9,893 nucleotides of DNA, taken from the NCBI GenBank assembly GCA_030152805.1, contig JASLIG010000098.1, forward strand, positions 1 through 9,893. The letters are read 5' to 3'. The stretch is from Solirubrobacterales bacterium. GTDB taxonomy: Bacteria; Actinomycetota; Thermoleophilia; Solirubrobacterales; 70-9. The position numbers and the translations under genes were made by a program. A model generated the notes under the pieces. It was not told the DNA's origin, searched no databases, and worked only from the letters and a program-made list of their open reading frames with translations. Shown here piece by piece: positions 1-6,767 of this stretch. The stretch's first letter is position 1, and every line of letters begins with the position of its first letter.

Positions 1-28
1 GCTCACCCGCGGGTGGCGTGGGGTGAGC
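1..28. repeat. Short inverted repeat at the left edge
   Basis: GCTCACCC at 1-8 is repeated in exact reverse complement as GGGTGAGC at 21-28, with 12 bases between. Bases 4-15 (CACCCGCGGGTG) are also a perfect 12-base palindrome. The element lies inside the partial membrane-protein gene and could continue left of the window. In DNA this GC-rich an 8-base arm is only mildly surprising, and no function can be assigned. Confidence 0.45.
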
Positions 29-279
29 GTCCATATTCCGCCCCCAACGGCGATCACGGTGACCAGATAGGGCAGCGGCTCAAACCAGCCAAACGTCCCA
101 AGAAACTCCGCGGTCCAGAGCAGTCCAACGATTGCCAGGACCGCCGATGCAAGCTGTGCAGGCGCTCCATCCAGATCCTCGACGACCCGCTTGCGAAGCG
201 CAGAAGCTCCGAGCCAGGCAAAGCCTACGATCAGCCCAATCTCGGCTATGCCCAGCAGGTAGCGCCCAGCGCCGAGCAT
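1..279 (-). CDS. Membrane protein, N-terminal part only (runs off the left edge)
   Basis: The minus strand is open from an ATG at 277-279 to the window edge, giving 93 codons without a stop. The peptide begins MLGAGRYLLGIAEIGLIVGF. It has a hydrophobic stretch at about residues 7-27, a basic break (LRKR, 28-31), a second hydrophobic stretch at about 43-55, and a third around 70-84 (PYLVTVIAVGGGIW). This is the pattern of a polytopic inner-membrane protein. The ATG follows the murJ TAA with no spacer (TAAATG), so it is probably the next gene of the same transcript and translationally coupled. I do not recognise the family. Its position after the lipid II flippase suggests an envelope or polysaccharide role, which is inference only. 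The real protein is longer than what is visible. Confidence 0.72.
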   Translation of the reverse strand, partial: MLGAGRYLLGIAEIGLIVGFAWLGASALRKRVVEDLDGAPAQLASAVLAIVGLLWTAEFLGTFGWFEPLPYLVTVIAVGGGIWTLTPRHPRVS

Positions 280-1959
280 TTAGCGCCGCCGCAGAAGCCG
301 GGACATCTGTTCCAGCTCGGCGATCTTGAGCAGCTTCGCCATCCCGAGGTAGGTGAGGCCGCCGAGCCCCAGGCCGATACCGAGCGAGATGATCTGGCCC
401 GCGAGGCCGCGCCCGAGCTCGCCGTCCAGGAGGTCCCAGACGCCGAACGAGACCGCGGCGAGCGCGGCGGAGGCGATCGTGATCTTGATCCCGGTCGCGA
501 GCAGCTTGCCCAGCTCTAGCCCGTTGAACTCACGGCGCAGGATCACCGCCTGAGCGAGGACGGCCGCCGTAGTCCCAATCCCGGTACCTGCGACGATCCC
601 GCCCGTGCCGAAGGGCTTGTAGAGGACAAGGGCGCCTAGCGCGGAGACGACGAGGTCGAGGCCGGCCAGGCCAGTCGCCATCCAGGGCCGCTGCAAGCTG
701 AAGAAGGTCCGCGTCTGCAGCAGGTAGAGCCCGTTGGTGGGCAGGGTGAAGGCGAACCAGAAGAGCGCGGTCGCGACCAGCGTGGTCTGCTCGGGGGTGA
801 ATTCGCCCCGCTGATAGACCAGCCGGATCATCGGCTCGGAGAGGACGAGCACGGCGGCGGCAGCGGGAACGAGGACGAAGAGGATCTGGCGCATCCCGTT
901 GGCCATCGTCGCCCGCAGGTTCTCCATCTCGCCGCGGGCGGCGAAGCGGGCGAGGGTCGGGAAGAGCACGGTGGCGACAGCCACGGAGAAGATCCCCTGC
1001 GGCAGCTGGTAGATGCGGAAGGCCTTGTCGATCGCGGCGGGTGCCTGATCGCTGACGAAGCTGCCGAAGAGGCTGTTGATCAGCAGGTTGAAGTTGATCA
1101 GGCCGAGACTGATCGTGACCGGCAGCATCAGCAGCAGCACGCGGCGCACGTCGGGGTTGCGCCATTCGAAGCTCCATTCGAACTTGAACGGCGTGTTGCG
1201 CAGATCGAAGGTGGGAATCATCAGCTGCACGAGGGTGCCGACGAGGATCCCGATCGCGTAGGCGTAGATCCGGTCCTGGCCGTCGAAGAGCGGCACCAGA
1301 GCGATGACGACGGCGATGATCGTCAGGTTCCAGAACAGCGACGAGATCGCGAAGGCGCCGAAGCGGTCGTAGCTGTTGAGGATGCCGACGACGACGCCGC
1401 TGACGCCGAGCAGGATCAGGATCGGGAAGAGGACCTGGGAGAGGGTGATCGTCAGATCGAGGATCTCCCCTTCGAAGCCGGGCGCGAAGATCGGCATGAT
1501 TAGCGGCGCGAGGAGCACGAAGAGCGCCGTGATCGCCCCGAGCACGAGGGTGACGAGCAGCAGCAGGGTCGACGCCAGCCTGAACGCCTCGCGGTAGTTC
1601 TTGCGCTCCAGCTGCTCGGTGAAGACAGGCACGAAGGCCGGCTGCAGCGCCGCGTCGGCAAAGAGCGCGCGCACCAGGTTGGGCACCTGGAAGGCGATCG
1701 TGAAGGCCGACATCGGGCCGTAGATGCCGTAGTAGGAGGCAGCGACGACCTCCCTCGCCAGGCCGGCGATCCGCGAAGCGGCGGTGGCGATCGAGAAGAA
1801 GGCGGTCGAACGGGCGATGCGACCCGCCTGGCGACCCGGAGCCGGGTTGCCGCCCGGTTCCTCGCCAGGCGCAAAGGCCTCCGCCTCCCGCACGGCGGTG
1901 TCGTCGGCGAGCGCCTCCGCGTCGCGGTCGGGACTGTCGGGTGCCTTGGGCGTCTCCAA
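280..1959 (-). CDS. murJ: Lipid II flippase MurJ (MviN family)
   Basis: The gene encodes 559 residues, slightly longer than the usual 510-530. MurJ moves lipid-linked peptidoglycan precursor across the cytoplasmic membrane and belongs to the MOP exporter superfamily. After a polar, acidic and proline-rich N-terminal tail (residues 1-47) comes the family opening RSTAFFSIATAASRIAGLAREVVA (split here: STAFFSIATAASRIAGLA then REVVA, 51-73). Next are the signature PNLVRALFADAALQPAFVPV (93-112) and the mid-protein signature QLPQGIFSVAVATVLFPTLA (318-337). About 14 hydrophobic segments follow the expected spacing. The C-terminus is basic (LLRRR). The start is a TTG at 1957-1959; an in-frame TAG at 1975-1977 limits extension, and GTG at 1891-1893 is an alternative that would remove most of the acidic tail. 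The gene diverges from rpsT, and its TAA touches the next ATG. Confidence 0.96.
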   Translation of the reverse strand: METPKAPDSPDRDAEALADDTAVREAEAFAPGEEPGGNPAPGRQAGRIARSTAFFSIATAASRIAGLAREVVAASYYGIYGPMSAFTIAFQVPNLVRALFADAALQPAFVPVFTEQLERKNYREAFRLASTLLLLVTLVLGAITALFVLLAPLIMPIFAPGFEGEILDLTITLSQVLFPILILLGVSGVVVGILNSYDRFGAFAISSLFWNLTIIAVVIALVPLFDGQDRIYAYAIGILVGTLVQLMIPTFDLRNTPFKFEWSFEWRNPDVRRVLLLMLPVTISLGLINFNLLINSLFGSFVSDQAPAAIDKAFRIYQLPQGIFSVAVATVLFPTLARFAARGEMENLRATMANGMRQILFVLVPAAAAVLVLSEPMIRLVYQRGEFTPEQTTLVATALFWFAFTLPTNGLYLLQTRTFFSLQRPWMATGLAGLDLVVSALGALVLYKPFGTGGIVAGTGIGTTAAVLAQAVILRREFNGLELGKLLATGIKITIASAALAAVSFGVWDLLDGELGRGLAGQIISLGIGLGLGGLTYLGMAKLLKIAELEQMSRLLRRR

Positions 1960-2028
1960 GCTCGGTCTCAGTCGCTATAGTCGGCGGCCGCCCGGAGGGG
2001 GCTTGGCGCCCGCTCAGGCACACGACTC
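1960..2028. promoter_or_regulatory. Divergent murJ/rpsT intergenic region with a candidate -10 box
   Basis: These 69 bases must supply the start signals for murJ (left) and rpsT (right). On the plus strand TATAGT at 1976-1981 is a good match to a -10 hexamer for rpsT. No convincing -35 hexamer sits 16-19 bases upstream. The core CTATAG is itself palindromic, so the minus strand reads TATAGC, a possible weak -10 for murJ. The call rests on position and one hexamer, so it is tentative. Confidence 0.4.
1994..2015 (+). promoter_or_regulatory. Hairpin in the rpsT leader containing GGAGGGGG
   Basis: GAGGGGGC (1995-2002) can pair with GCCCGCTC (2008-2015) around a 5-base loop. This gives an 8-pair stem with one G-G mismatch (1998/2012). 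The 5' arm overlaps GGAGGGGG (1994-2001), the only strong Shine-Dalgarno-like sequence upstream of rpsT. It ends 27 bases before the ATG, too far for ordinary use. The structure could take part in translational control of S20, which in other bacteria represses its own synthesis; here that is inference. Confidence 0.35.
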
Positions 2029-2298
2029 ATGGCCAACATAGCCTCACAGAAGAAGCGGATCCTACGCAGCGAGCGCGAGCGCACGGAGAACCGCCTGCTC
2101 ACCAGCACGGTGAAGACCTACTTCCGCCGCCTCGAGAGCGCGGTCGAGGCCGGAGATGCGAGCAAGGTCGAGGCCGAGCACAAGGCCCTCGTCTCGAAGG
2201 TCGACAAGGCCGTGCAGAAGGGCGCGATGCACAAGAACACCGGGGCGCGGAAGAAGTCGAGGGCTGCTCGGATCGCCGCCGGCGCCGCGGCGAGGTAG
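2029..2298 (+). CDS. rpsT: 30S ribosomal protein S20
   Basis: The gene encodes 89 residues, the normal length for bS20, a small basic protein that binds 16S rRNA and helps assemble the 30S subunit. The N-terminus MANIASQKKRILRSERERTE matches the family opening (MANI.SAKKRI). The C-terminal half has the conserved core MHKNTGARKKSRAARI, with Gly where HKNTAARKKSR has its first Ala. Lys and Arg are frequent throughout, as expected for an rRNA-binding three-helix protein. The start is fixed by the family N-terminus; no Shine-Dalgarno lies at normal spacing. It is the only plus-strand gene in the window and its TAG directly abuts the holA stop codon. In many bacteria rpsT lies beside holA, as here, but the convergent orientation means it has its own promoter. 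Confidence 0.97.
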   Translation: MANIASQKKRILRSERERTENRLLTSTVKTYFRRLESAVEAGDASKVEAEHKALVSKVDKAVQKGAMHKNTGARKKSRAARIAAGAAAR

Positions 2299-2307
2299 CT
2301 ACGCCGC
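2287..2307. terminator. Possible two-way hairpin over the rpsT/holA stop codons
   Basis: GCGGCG (2287-2292) pairs with CGCCGC (2302-2307) as a 6-base GC stem. The loop holds both stop codons, which form part of an 8-base palindrome, GTAGCTAC (2295-2302). There is no T-tract on either side, so it is not a classic intrinsic terminator. Because the two convergent genes have no spacer, any termination signal must overlap coding sequence, and this is the best candidate. Confidence 0.28.
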
Positions 2308-3270
2308 CGCCCGTCTCAGCGCCAGCGTCAGCGCCAGCTCGTCGCCGTAGTCGGCACCGCCGCGGCACCAGACCTCGAGATCGGCGAGGGCCATCGTCGC
2401 CGCACGGAGGTTCGCGAGGTTGGTGCGACCGAGGCGGGTGACGAGCTGCTTGGCGGCGTAGGGATGCATGCCGAGCCCAGACTCGACCTGCTTGGCAGGG
2501 ACGCCTTCCTCGAGCTGGGCGGCGGCGAGGCAGGCCTTGCGCAGGCGCGAGGCGAGGCCGTAGATAAGCCCGGTCACGTTCTCGCCCTGTGAGATCAGGC
2601 GCTCGGCCAGCGACGCGGCCTTGGCGGGGTCGCGTTCGAGCAGGGCGTCGGAAAGCGCCCAGACGGCGGCCTCGGAGGTGTCGGCAACCATCGCTTCGAG
2701 ATCGGCGGCCGAGACCGCGCCGCCCTCGCCGGCCCAGAGGGCCAGGCGCTCGAGCTCGTTGCGCAGGCGCACGGGATTGGCGCCCATCCGCTCGACCAGC
2801 GCCCTGGCGGCCGCCGGGTCGAGGGCAAAGCCGAGCCGCTTCGCGTCACCCACCAGCTGGCGCGGCATCTCGCGCGCCTTCGGCGCCTCGAACTCGTGGA
2901 TCTCACCGTTCGCCGCCTTGACCGCCTTGCTCAACTTGGCCGGCGCCTTCTCGCGGGCAATCAGGACCACGGTCAGATCCGGGGGCAGGGATCCGAGCGC
3001 GGCGACGACCGCGTCGAGCTGGCGGTCGCGCCAGCGGTGCACTCCGTCAGCGAGCAGGTAGCGGCGCGCCTCGGTCAACGACATCGCCGGGATCGCCGCC
3101 AAGAGCGCCTCGTGATCCGGCGCGCCTCTGCCCTCGCTTGGCTCGAAGATCTCGAGCGCGCCGACGCCCCCATCGCCTTCGGCGCGCGCGCGCAGGCGGG
3201 CGCGGGTGGCGTCGATCTTCGCCTCGTCGGTACCGGCGATCAGGTAAAGCGATGCCAAGCCCTCGGCCAT
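2299..3270 (-). CDS. holA: DNA polymerase III delta subunit
   Basis: The gene encodes 323 residues, typical for HolA/YqeN. Delta is the part of the clamp-loader complex that opens the sliding beta clamp during DNA replication. The N-terminal domain begins LYLIAGTDEAKIDATRARLR (8-27), matching the family pattern, and lacks a Walker A P-loop, as expected for delta. It continues with LTVVLIAREKAPAKLSKAVK (99-118), the sensor-like strand with its Lys-rich loop. The middle domain has LGFALDPAAARALVERMGAN (146-165) and LRNELERLALW (169-179). The C-terminal helical collar includes GLIYGLASRLRKACLAA (234-250) and MHPYAAKQL (268-276). The ATG at 3268-3270 follows 12 bases after the upstream gene's TAG, so they probably share a transcript. 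ACTCGGCCGCCG directly precedes the start, with no Shine-Dalgarno. Confidence 0.94.
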   Translation of the reverse strand: MAEGLASLYLIAGTDEAKIDATRARLRARAEGDGGVGALEIFEPSEGRGAPDHEALLAAIPAMSLTEARRYLLADGVHRWRDRQLDAVVAALGSLPPDLTVVLIAREKAPAKLSKAVKAANGEIHEFEAPKAREMPRQLVGDAKRLGFALDPAAARALVERMGANPVRLRNELERLALWAGEGGAVSAADLEAMVADTSEAAVWALSDALLERDPAKAASLAERLISQGENVTGLIYGLASRLRKACLAAAQLEEGVPAKQVESGLGMHPYAAKQLVTRLGRTNLANLRAATMALADLEVWCRGGADYGDELALTLALRRAAA

Positions 3271-3282
3271 CGGCGGCCGAGT

Positions 3283-4179
3283 CTAGTGATGGCCCCAGCT
3301 CCCGTGCCCGGAATGCCCGCCGCTCCCGTGGGACCAACCGTTGCCACCGCCCGCCGACCACTGATCGCCGCCTTCGGGGGTCTCTTCCGGGTTGGATGGA
3401 GGACTCGACGGAGCGGGCACCTGCTCTGGGGGCGAGTAGTCGGGCTGTGACGGCGGCGACACCTGGCCTTTGGGGGGCGAGGAGGAGTGGTATTTCGAGC
3501 CGCCGTGCCCGTGACCAGGCGGCCTACCACCCCCGGACCCCTGCGAACTGGAACTGCTGACCTGCGAGCCAGCACCGCCGGCCTGAGAGCCGGAGCTGGA
3601 GCTGCTCACCTGCGAGCCGGAACCGGAGCCGCCTGCCTGCGATCCGCTGGAGCTGCCGGTTTCGACCGACGGCGCCGTGGTCGTCGGCGTGGGCGAAGAC
3701 ACAGGGGGCGCGGCGGGAGCACCCGGCGCGTCGCCCGTCGGTGCGGTCGGCGATGAAGGAGCCGGCTGGGGCTCAGGGTTCTGCACCGCGACGAGTCGAT
3801 GGGAGTGCCCGAGGTCCGAGCGACCCGTCGCCCCGGTCCCCTTGCCCGCCGTTGCGCTCTGGGAGCGCGACCGCCGTGGCGCGCCACCGACGGCAACCGG
3901 TCCACGCCGGGATGCGCTTGCGTGGCCATCTGCCAGCGCTACCGCGTCGTGGATGGCGCCCACGCGCTCAGGCCCACTTGGCAGCGGCGAGTTGAAGCCA
4001 TTCGGCCAGCCGAGCTGAGAGATGAAGACGATCAGACCGAACCCAACCGCGCCGACCAGCCCGAGCAGGGCGATCGAGGCCCGGCGCAGGCGCAGCAGCA
4101 TGCTCCCCCGGGCGAGGCCGAAGCCACGATGTGCCTGCGCAAGCGACTTGCCGATCCTGGAATCCACCTTTACGTCCAT
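3283..4179 (-). CDS. Unrecognised single-pass membrane protein with Ser/Gly/Pro/His-rich outer tail
   Basis: The gene encodes 298 residues that I cannot place in a family. A basic N-terminal segment (R22-R33 region: LARGSMLLRLRRA) precedes one transmembrane helix at about residues 34-55 (SIALLGLVGAVGFGLIVFIS). The positive-inside rule puts the N-terminus in the cytoplasm and the remaining 240 residues outside. That part is low complexity: a Pro/Ala/Thr stretch (134-173), two Ser/Gly/Gln repeats (176-209), a Pro/Ser stretch (234-268), and a Trp/Gly/His-rich end (272-298, ending GHGSWGHH). No cysteine is present. Codon use looks genuinely coding, with GC-rich third positions. It lies 81 bases after comEC and 12 bases before holA, between two genes that are neighbours in many bacteria. 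A surface, wall-spanning or metal-binding role is possible but is inference; a start a few codons further in cannot be excluded. Confidence 0.75.
   Translation of the reverse strand: MDVKVDSRIGKSLAQAHRGFGLARGSMLLRLRRASIALLGLVGAVGFGLIVFISQLGWPNGFNSPLPSGPERVGAIHDAVALADGHASASRRGPVAVGGAPRRSRSQSATAGKGTGATGRSDLGHSHRLVAVQNPEPQPAPSSPTAPTGDAPGAPAAPPVSSPTPTTTAPSVETGSSSGSQAGGSGSGSQVSSSSSGSQAGGAGSQVSSSSSQGSGGGRPPGHGHGGSKYHSSSPPKGQVSPPSQPDYSPPEQVPAPSSPPSNPEETPEGGDQWSAGGGNGWSHGSGGHSGHGSWGHH
3553..3654 (-). repeat. Internal Ser/Gly/Gln repeat in the membrane protein
   Basis: Residues 176-193 (SSSGSQAGGSGSGSQVSS) are followed directly by 194-209 (SSSGSQAGGAGSQVSS), and a degenerate third copy begins at 210 (SSSQGSGGG). 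The second unit equals the first apart from a Ser-Gly-Ser to Ala replacement that shortens it by two residues. This looks like in-frame tandem duplication, typical of flexible linkers in surface proteins and prone to copy-number change. Confidence 0.6.
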
Positions 4180-4260
4180 CGGCGATCGGGTCGAGATCGG
4201 TAGGGCGAGCGCAATGAAACCCCACTTTTGTCTCGGCGATTCGTTGAGTTCTCGCCCGAC

Positions 4261-6153
4261 TCACGGATCGACCGCGAACGAGCGCGCGGACACCTCAAAC
4301 ACAACTGTGCCGTCGCGATCGGTCCGCAGCGCCGGGACCTCGTGCACCGCCAGCTCTGCCAACGTGGTGGGAGTCGGATGGCCGTAGGGGTTGTCCGCAC
4401 CGACCGAGATCACCGCGAGACGCGGCGAGGTGCGGTCGAGCAGGGCATCGAGGCCGGGATCGTCGCTGCCGTGGTGGGCGACCTTGAGCACGTCGATCGG
4501 CCCCGGGTCGATCGGAACCTCGCCGGCCTCGGCGTCGGCGCTGAGCAGCATCGCGAAACCGCGCCAGCGGGCCAGTAGGACGAGCGCCTGCGTATTTGGA
4601 TCGGCGCCCGCGAGCGGCTCGTCGAGCAGCGCGCGAGGCGGCCAGAGGACTTCGAGCTGGAGCTGCCCGGAGCGAACCTCACCGCCGGCCGCGATCCGGG
4701 TCGGGTCGGCGCCCGCCACCTCGGCCTCCCCGCGCAGGCGGCGGCTCAGCCGGGCGTAGAGCAGCTCGTCGATCGGAAAGCGGCCAAGCAGCTCATCGAT
4801 CCCACCCGCGTGGTCGGACTGTTCGTGCGTGACCACGGCAGCGGCGAGCGAATCGACTCCGGCATCGCGCAGCTTCGCGCCGAGATCGTCGCCGGGCGGT
4901 CCGCCGTCGACGAGGATCGCCGGGGCGTGCGCCGGTTGCAGGAGGATCGCGTCCCCCTGCCCCACGTCGAGCACCGAGACGCGCAGGCCGCCGACCGGCG
5001 CTTGTGCCCCGCCGCCCGCGTCCCTGGTCCAGAGCAGGGCCAGCAAACCGATGGCAAGCGCAATCCCACCAACAAGCCGCCACTTGTGGAAGTGCAGCGC
5101 GCTACCCCGCTCATCAGACGGCGATGCGTTGCACCTCGGCTGGACCGGGGCTGGCGCGCGGCGCAGGGCCGCAAGCCGGCGGCGGCGCAGGGCCGCCGGC
5201 CCAGCCACGGTCGCGACGGCGAGCACCGCGTAGGAGACCACCAGCCCCCCGACCCCCAAGTCCAGCTCGGGATAGGCCCAGCTCGGCCGCCCGCACCAGC
5301 TCGCGACCTGGGCGATGTAGGCGAGCAGCGGCGCGGCGATCGCGTTGGCCCACTCCGCGGGGAAGCCCGGCAGCTGAGCGCCGACCGCGACCAGCATCCC
5401 CAGCCACATCGCCGGGGCGACGGCTGGAAGGGCGAGCAGGTTGGCGACCAGGGTCGTCGTCGAGAGAGCGCCGAAGTGGAAGGCGATCAGCGGCGCCGTC
5501 GCCAGCGTCGCGGCGATCGTCACTGCCGCTGCCTCGGCGAGCGCTCGCCGCCAGCCGCCCGAGCCGAGCCAGCCCTGAATCGCGCCGCGCAGCGGAGCCG
5601 CCATCGCGAGGATCCCGAGCACGGCTGCAAAGCTGAGCTGCCAGCCGACGTCCGCGGCGATGCGCGGGTCGAGAGCCAGGGTGAGGACCGCGGCAACCGC
5701 AAGGCCGTACAGGCGCGAGGCGCGCCGACCCGCCAGCGTCGCCAGCACCGTCAGGCCGCCCATCACCCCGGCGCGCACGATCGAGGGACCGCCGCCCGCC
5801 AGCGGGACGTAGATGACTATCGCGGCCAGCACCCAGAGCAGTCGCGTGCGCAGAGGCATGCCGAGCGCGGCCAGCAACGGCATCGCCAGCAGGGCGAGCA
5901 GCGCCACGTTCTGCCCCGAGACCGCGAGCAAGTGGCTGAGACCGGCGCGGCGAAAATCTTCGACTGTGACCTCGTCGATGTTTCCGTCCTCGCCGAGTAC
6001 GAAGCCGCGCGCGAGGGCGGCCTCACGGGCCGGCATGCCCTGACCCAGCGCCGCCTCGGCGCGAGCGCGGATCTCGCCGCGGTGGGCAAGCGCCAACACG
6101 ACCGTCGCGGCGATACCCAGGACCAGCAGCCAGGGTGGTCGAGCGCTGCGCAT
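4261..6153 (-). CDS. comEC: ComEC/Rec2 family DNA-uptake channel protein
   Basis: The gene encodes 630 residues, shorter than the usual 700-800. ComEC forms the membrane channel through which one DNA strand enters during transformation. Residues 8-23 are a transmembrane helix. The competence domain follows at about 40-320, with the signature HLLAVSGQNVALL (74-86) and many hydrophobic helices. The C-terminal metallo-beta-lactamase-like domain (388-630) has LDVGQGDAILLQ (395-406), ILVDGGP (413-419), THEQSDHAGG (442-451), LSADAEAGE (537-545), AHHGSDD (559-565), NPYGHP (588-593) and TDRDGTV (611-617). Two features are odd. The N-terminal OB-type domain (DUF4131) that normally precedes the competence domain is absent, and the usual HxDxDH or HxHxDH motif reads HEQSDH. 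The ATG is 7 bases after the comEA stop, so the two are almost certainly co-transcribed. The upstream space is filled by intact comEA, so the missing domain is not a start-site error. Confidence 0.95.
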   Translation of the reverse strand: MRSARPPWLLVLGIAATVVLALAHRGEIRARAEAALGQGMPAREAALARGFVLGEDGNIDEVTVEDFRRAGLSHLLAVSGQNVALLALLAMPLLAALGMPLRTRLLWVLAAIVIYVPLAGGGPSIVRAGVMGGLTVLATLAGRRASRLYGLAVAAVLTLALDPRIAADVGWQLSFAAVLGILAMAAPLRGAIQGWLGSGGWRRALAEAAAVTIAATLATAPLIAFHFGALSTTTLVANLLALPAVAPAMWLGMLVAVGAQLPGFPAEWANAIAAPLLAYIAQVASWCGRPSWAYPELDLGVGGLVVSYAVLAVATVAGPAALRRRRLAALRRAPAPVQPRCNASPSDERGSALHFHKWRLVGGIALAIGLLALLWTRDAGGGAQAPVGGLRVSVLDVGQGDAILLQPAHAPAILVDGGPPGDDLGAKLRDAGVDSLAAAVVTHEQSDHAGGIDELLGRFPIDELLYARLSRRLRGEAEVAGADPTRIAAGGEVRSGQLQLEVLWPPRALLDEPLAGADPNTQALVLLARWRGFAMLLSADAEAGEVPIDPGPIDVLKVAHHGSDDPGLDALLDRTSPRLAVISVGADNPYGHPTPTTLAELAVHEVPALRTDRDGTVVFEVSARSFAVDP

Positions 6154-6160
6154 CCGGCGG

Positions 6161-6742
6161 CTAGGGCTGCAGCCGCGCCCGCAGCGACTCCATCGTCGCC
6201 GGCCCGATCCCGCTGACCTGGTCGAGCTGGTCGACGGAGGCGAGTCCGCCCTGCTGATCGCGGTATTCGACGATCTTTTCCGCGGTCACCGGGCCGATGC
6301 CGTCGATCGTGTCGAGCTGCTCGACGGTGGCCGTGCCGAGGCTGATCGGTCCCTCTTCGACGGAACCGCCCACCGCGGCCACCGCCCCGGCTGGCCCTTT
6401 CTTCGGCACAACCACCTGCTGACCGTCGGCCAGTCGCGCCGCCAGGTTGATCGCTTCCAGCAGGGCCGCCCCCGTCGCCCCTCCCGCCCGCTCGACCGCG
6501 TCGGTCACCCGCGCCCCCGCCGGCAGCCGGTAAACCCCCGGCCGCGCCACCGCCCCGGTCACGTCGACGACCACGTCGCCGCCCGAACCGCCACCGTCGA
6601 CGGTGAATTCCTGGCCGCCAGACGAGGTGAACGCCCTCGCCCCACTGTCGCCCTCCGCGCGGATTGCCCGTGCGCCGAGGAGAAGCAACGTAACGGCGAC
6701 TGCGCCATATACGGCGATCTGGGACCTGCTCAGCTCGGGCAC
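6161..6742 (-). CDS. comEA: ComEA family membrane-anchored DNA-binding protein
   Basis: The gene encodes 193 residues. ComEA is the receptor that binds double-stranded DNA outside the membrane and pulls it towards ComEC. A membrane anchor lies at residues 9-24 (IAVYGAVAVTLLLLGA), followed by a flexible Gly-rich linker (about 30-56). An SLBB domain follows (57-113: VVVDVTGAVARPGVYRLPAG then LADGQQVVVP). Last is a pair of helix-hairpin-helix motifs (132-193) with the two GIG turns, DGIGPVTAEKIVEYR (147-161) and SGIGPATMESL (177-187). This is the standard Gram-positive ComEA layout. The start is a GTG at 6740-6742; an in-frame TGA at 6755-6757 rules out a longer form. No Shine-Dalgarno is visible. 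It lies 57 bases downstream of the cupin gene and 7 bases before comEC. Confidence 0.94.
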   Translation of the reverse strand: MPELSRSQIAVYGAVAVTLLLLGARAIRAEGDSGARAFTSSGGQEFTVDGGGSGGDVVVDVTGAVARPGVYRLPAGARVTDAVERAGGATGAALLEAINLAARLADGQQVVVPKKGPAGAVAAVGGSVEEGPISLGTATVEQLDTIDGIGPVTAEKIVEYRDQQGGLASVDQLDQVSGIGPATMESLRARLQP

Positions 6743-6767
6743 GGCCCGAACCGTTCACCATCGCGAC

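Noticed and set aside
13..519. A 168-codon plus-strand frame at the left edge
   Set aside because: It overlaps the murJ end and the partial membrane gene on the other strand, and its composition (Glu/Arg/Pro/Gln) is that of an antisense frame.
530..2023. A 497-codon minus-strand frame overlapping murJ in another phase
   Set aside because: Arg/Pro/Ala-rich shadow translation; the murJ frame has all signature motifs and helices.
3799..4203. Plus-strand frames opposite the low-complexity membrane protein, as an alternative gene
   Set aside because: They lack a membrane segment or family motif, whereas the minus frame has a proper topology and sits in line with its neighbours.
4203..4257. Inverted repeat GGGCGAG (4203-4209) / CTCGCCC (4251-4257) in the 81-base gap after comEC
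   Set aside because: Seven-base arms with a 41-base gap are expected by chance in this composition, and no T-tract follows. I also saw no convincing promoter in this gap.
4810..6216. A 468-codon plus-strand open frame antisense to comEC
   Set aside because: It mirrors comEC, is rich in Arg, Gln and Ala with no domain, and is explained by GC-rich third positions on the opposite strand. ComEC shows clear motifs throughout.
5817..6761. A 314-codon minus-strand frame with an ATG at 6759-6761 spanning comEA and comEC
   Set aside because: It is a shadow: Gly/Arg-rich, no domain, and both comEA and comEC are intact in their own frames.
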